From an archaeon (lineage in GTDB: Archaea; Iainarchaeota; Iainarchaeia; Iainarchaeales; Iainarchaeaceae): a stretch of DNA of 9,306 bases. The DNA lies in assembly GCA_024653905.1 (NCBI GenBank), contig JANLGZ010000014.1, forward strand, positions 1-9,306, in the 5' to 3' direction. Below, piece by piece: positions 7,595 to 9,306 of the stretch; position 1 is the stretch's first letter, and every line of letters starts with the position of its first letter. The notes beneath the pieces are model-generated. The model saw only the letters and a program-made list of their open reading frames with translations. It was not told the origin of the DNA and did no database searches. Made by a program: the position numbers and the translations under genes.

Positions 7595-7626
7595 GTCCAC
7601 TTCGTCCCACAGGGACTCAGTAGGAC
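7595..7626. repeat. 32-bp imperfect palindrome abutting the archaeosortase stop codon
   Basis: On the minus strand the arms are GTCC/GGAC (outer), ACT/AGT (middle) and GTCCC/GGGAC (inner) around a TGT loop, with a single bulged T and a GA opposite GA between the middle and inner stems. The palindrome starts at the base after the TAA. With the adjacent hairpin it forms a 60-bp block (7567-7626) in which 40 of 60 bases are G or C. The structure is seen directly; its role as a repeat element or RNA signal is inference. Confidence 0.65.
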
Positions 7627-8136
7627 TTACTTTGTTTTAGTACTCCACCTGAACCACAAAAAATAAAACCCTGCTATTGTCACGAACAAAAAAACACGGA
7701 ACAATAAATCGTGTGAAAAGTTTCCTGCATTCAAACCAAACCATGCAATTACCAATACACTTGAAATGATTCTGAAAAAATTAAATCCAACAAGAATAAT
7801 TGTTCCAATTATTGAACCGATAATTCTTTTTTTTAATTCAATTCCAAATGATGCAAGAGTTGCAGACCAAATAAGCGCAAGTTCAAGCAAACCAGTGCAG
7901 AGATAACTAAACCCGAGCGGTATTGAAAAAGTTTCCAAGTAAACAAGCACAGGTTCCTGAAATTCTATTGTGCCGTTAAAACCAAAGAGCTTCAGGAATT
8001 CCAGTGTGAAAAAAGCATAAAAAAATTCAAACCATTCAAGCGGTATTATTGAAAGCAAAAAATTAAACAGTATAAACAACACTGCTATTCCTGCAAGAAA
8101 TTTTCCTGTTTTGTGCAGTTCTTTTTTTTCATTCAT
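7627..8136 (-). CDS. Exosortase/archaeosortase family protein
   Basis: A 169-residue, multi-pass membrane protein. Family members are membrane-embedded cysteine transpeptidases that cut C-terminal tripartite sorting signals of surface proteins and attach them to lipid. The core motifs are present in order and with normal spacing: C80 in S-Y-L-C-T-G-L-L-E, R122 in F-N-F-F-R-I, and H142 in F-S-H-D-L-L-F-R, with R147 close by. Hydrophobic segments lie at about 13-32, 36-52, 83-98, 105-133 and 143-162, and the tail is basic (W-S-T-K-T-K). I chose ATG at 8136, 29 bases after the stop of the upstream gene. The longer ATG at 8229 would add 31 residues encoded inside that gene's end and has no ribosome site. 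No strong Shine-Dalgarno precedes 8136, so translation is probably coupled. The length is at the short end for the family. Subfamily and substrate are unknown. A diverged copy of its tail lies just downstream. Confidence 0.85.
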   Translation of the reverse strand: MNEKKELHKTGKFLAGIAVLFILFNFLLSIIPLEWFEFFYAFFTLEFLKLFGFNGTIEFQEPVLVYLETFSIPLGFSYLCTGLLELALIWSATLASFGIELKKRIIGSIIGTIILVGFNFFRIISSVLVIAWFGLNAGNFSHDLLFRVFLFVTIAGFYFLWFRWSTKTK

Positions 8137-8165
8137 TGAACAAGATAATGGTTTTTCGGAATTTA

Positions 8166-9032
8166 TTAGTTTTCTTTCAGTTCTTTGTAAAAAATTGCTA
8201 TCAAATAATTGTTTGAAACAGTATACCATACAGAAATTGCGGATGTTATTAATCCTATAAGTATTGAAAACGCTATTCCTACTGAATTAGAAGTTCCGAT
8301 TTGCTGAAAAATATTTGAAAAAATAAACATAAAAACATATGAAACAACACTGCTTATCACAATCAATGTCGCAAACGCAATGAACATTTTGAGCTCTTTT
8401 CCTTTTGTGATTTTCCAGCTTTCTGAAACAGCTTCTGCAATATCTGCATCACTTGTTAATATTACAGGGACCGAAAACACAAGCCTTACAACAGCCCTAA
8501 TTATTACAATTAAATATGCAATGAGAAGCCCGCCAAGAACAAATGCCGTTGGAAGCACAAATTCGTTTGGAAGCACTACTGAAAAATCCGCAATTACAAG
8601 TGCTATAATTGCTAGGGGTATAAGCAAAAACTTTTTTTCAAAAACTGAAAATATTGCCCCAAAATAACTTACGGCCATTGCAACAATTGCTTTGACAAAT
8701 TTTTTAGTTTTCAATTCGGGTGTTTTCACTGAAAATTGTTTAAGGGCAACTAGAATTATTTTGAAATAGAAAAAAAGACTTATGATTGAATAAAGCAGCA
8801 CTATCGGAACAAGCATTAAATTCACATTTAATTTTTCCTGTGACATTTCAAACGGGTTTTCATCAAAGGAACAGCATGAAGAAAAAGCATCTCCCAAAAA
8901 ATACGCGTGGGCGCCGATAGATATCAGCCCAAGACCAAATTGCAGTATAAATAGGATCACTGCAATTTTTTTTGTTTCTTTATTTTTTGTCCAGATGGTT
9001 AGAGAATTTTTTATTGTTTCAATTATTTCCAT
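8166..9032 (-). CDS. Multi-pass integral membrane protein, DUF7847/DUF975-like pattern, function unknown
   Basis: A 288-residue protein with a short charged N-terminus (E-I-I-E-T-I-K-N-S-L-T-I-W) and about six hydrophobic segments near 23-46, 72-97, 115-130, 135-154, 160-186, and 217-275 as two helices. The loop V-P-V-I-L-T-S-D-A-D-I-A-E-A-V-S-E-S-W-K (188-207), continuing I-T-K-G-K, is the recognisable signature. It resembles the conserved P-x-x...E-S...K-x-x-K-G segment of DUF975/DUF7847-type and glycerophosphodiester-phosphodiesterase-membrane-domain-like proteins, which have no established activity. The first periplasm-side loop has a C53-C54 pair. ATG 9032 is preferred over upstream TTG 9044 and GTG 9041 because GGTGG lies 5 bases before it. 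It is the first gene of a likely operon with the archaeosortase, so a helper role in membrane or surface-protein handling is possible but unproven. Confidence 0.8.
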   Translation of the reverse strand: MEIIETIKNSLTIWTKNKETKKIAVILFILQFGLGLISIGAHAYFLGDAFSSCCSFDENPFEMSQEKLNVNLMLVPIVLLYSIISLFFYFKIILVALKQFSVKTPELKTKKFVKAIVAMAVSYFGAIFSVFEKKFLLIPLAIIALVIADFSVVLPNEFVLPTAFVLGGLLIAYLIVIIRAVVRLVFSVPVILTSDADIAEAVSESWKITKGKELKMFIAFATLIVISSVVSYVFMFIFSNIFQQIGTSNSVGIAFSILIGLITSAISVWYTVSNNYLIAIFYKELKEN

Positions 9033-9037
9033 TTTTT

Positions 9038-9042
9038 CCACC
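9038..9042 (-). promoter_or_regulatory. Shine-Dalgarno site deciding the start at 9032
   Basis: The minus strand reads GGTGG, five A bases, then ATG. GGTG matches the common archaeal Shine-Dalgarno core and falls at normal spacing. It overlaps the alternative TTG and GTG codons, which argues against those starts. Confidence 0.7.
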
Positions 9043-9082
9043 AAAAGTTTTGCTATTGTTCTGTGAAATGAAGTGCAAAAAT

Positions 9083-9093
9083 CTTATTATTAC
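9083..9093 (-). promoter_or_regulatory. Possible TATA-like box of the membrane protein-archaeosortase operon
   Basis: The minus strand reads TAATAATAAGA about 50-60 bases upstream of the ATG at 9032. The surrounding region is rich in A and T runs, so the exact box is uncertain. Confidence 0.3.
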
Positions 9094-9176
9094 TATCTAA
9101 AATCTGTCTTTTTTTCTCAAAAAAATTCAGTGTAATATTTTCATCAGAGATTTTTAGAATAGTTCACCAAGTAAAG

Positions 9177-9186
9177 TATAATAATA
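9177..9186 (+). promoter_or_regulatory. Possible TATA-like box of the plus-strand gene at 9225
   Basis: TATAATAATA on the plus strand lies about 40-48 bases before the ATG at 9225, similar to the spacing seen at the giant gene. The 9033-9224 gap separates divergent genes and would hold both promoters. I see no other gene in it. Confidence 0.35.
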
Positions 9187-9224
9187 ACAATACTCTAATT
9201 ATTGTCGAAAAAGAGGGGTTATAG

Positions 9225-9306
9225 ATGAAAGCAGGTCAGGCAGAATTAAGTCCTTATGTGGTTAAAGACGAGGGTGGAAAACGCTATTTGATTATTGATG
9301 CGCGTG
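9225..9306 (+). CDS. Start of an unidentified plus-strand gene (partial, cut by right edge)
   Basis: An ATG at 9225 opens a frame with no stop up to the window end, giving 27 codons that begin M-K-A-G-Q-A-E-L-S-P-Y-V and end Y-L-I-I-D-A-R. A purine-rich GAGGGG (9213-9218) precedes it at ribosome-site distance, and a TATA-like box lies further upstream. The visible peptide is soluble-looking, with no signal peptide or membrane segment at the start. It is too short for a family call. Confidence 0.6.
   Translation, partial: MKAGQAELSPYVVKDEGGKRYLIIDAR

Noticed and set aside
8137..8229. Longer archaeosortase start at 8229
   Set aside because: It would add 31 residues encoded within the 3' end of the upstream gene, with no Shine-Dalgarno. 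The added peptide does not look like a membrane enzyme N-terminus.
8380..8667. 95-codon plus-strand frame
   Set aside because: It is antisense to the well-supported membrane protein gene and has no ribosome site or domain.
9033..9044. TTG at 9044 or GTG at 9041 as start of the membrane protein
   Set aside because: Both overlap the GGTGG site that is correctly spaced for the ATG at 9032.

Overview
The window looks archaeal. An exosortase/archaeosortase-type transpeptidase is present, the clearest gene start (position 9032, minus strand) has a GGTGG Shine-Dalgarno element, and AT-rich TATA-like boxes lie about 45 bases upstream of two start codons. No bacterial -35/-10 promoters or rho-independent terminators stand out. 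The DNA is AT-rich and gene-dense. A low-GC archaeon, possibly of the DPANN group, is my best guess, but no rRNA or phylogenetic marker is present to prove it.

Layout. Positions 2 to 7255 (minus strand) are one uninterrupted reading frame of 2418 codons that runs off the left edge. It encodes the N-terminal part of a giant surface protein. In order it has a short cytoplasmic leader with a repeated G-I-P motif, one N-terminal transmembrane helix (about residues 46-67), about six carboxypeptidase-regulatory/CnaB-like beta-sandwich repeats of about 90 residues (71-604), further Ig-like/CARDB/ASH-like domains (605-1530), a cysteine-bearing mixed region (1534-2074), a strongly hydrophobic stretch (2075-2165), and a cysteine-free helical, charged region (2166-2418). 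More than two dozen N-x-S/T sequons lie outside the membrane helix, as expected of an N-glycosylated archaeal envelope protein.

Positions 7256 to 7626 are intergenic. They hold the promoter of the giant gene, a 16-codon diverged second copy of the archaeosortase C-terminal tail, and a GC-rich block of about 60 bp made of two hairpins that abuts the archaeosortase stop codon. Positions 7627-8136 (minus) encode a 169-residue archaeosortase-like protein with the expected Cys, Arg and His residues. Positions 8166-9032 (minus) encode a 288-residue multi-pass membrane protein; with a 29-bp gap these two form a likely operon. Positions 9033-9224 are a divergent promoter region, and a plus-strand gene starts at 9225 and is cut by the right edge after 27 codons.

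Together the three minus-strand genes suggest a cell-envelope locus: a membrane-embedded sorting/transpeptidase enzyme and a membrane partner beside a very large anchored surface protein. Whether the giant protein is the enzyme's substrate cannot be decided, because its C-terminus, where an archaeosortase signal would sit, is outside the window.
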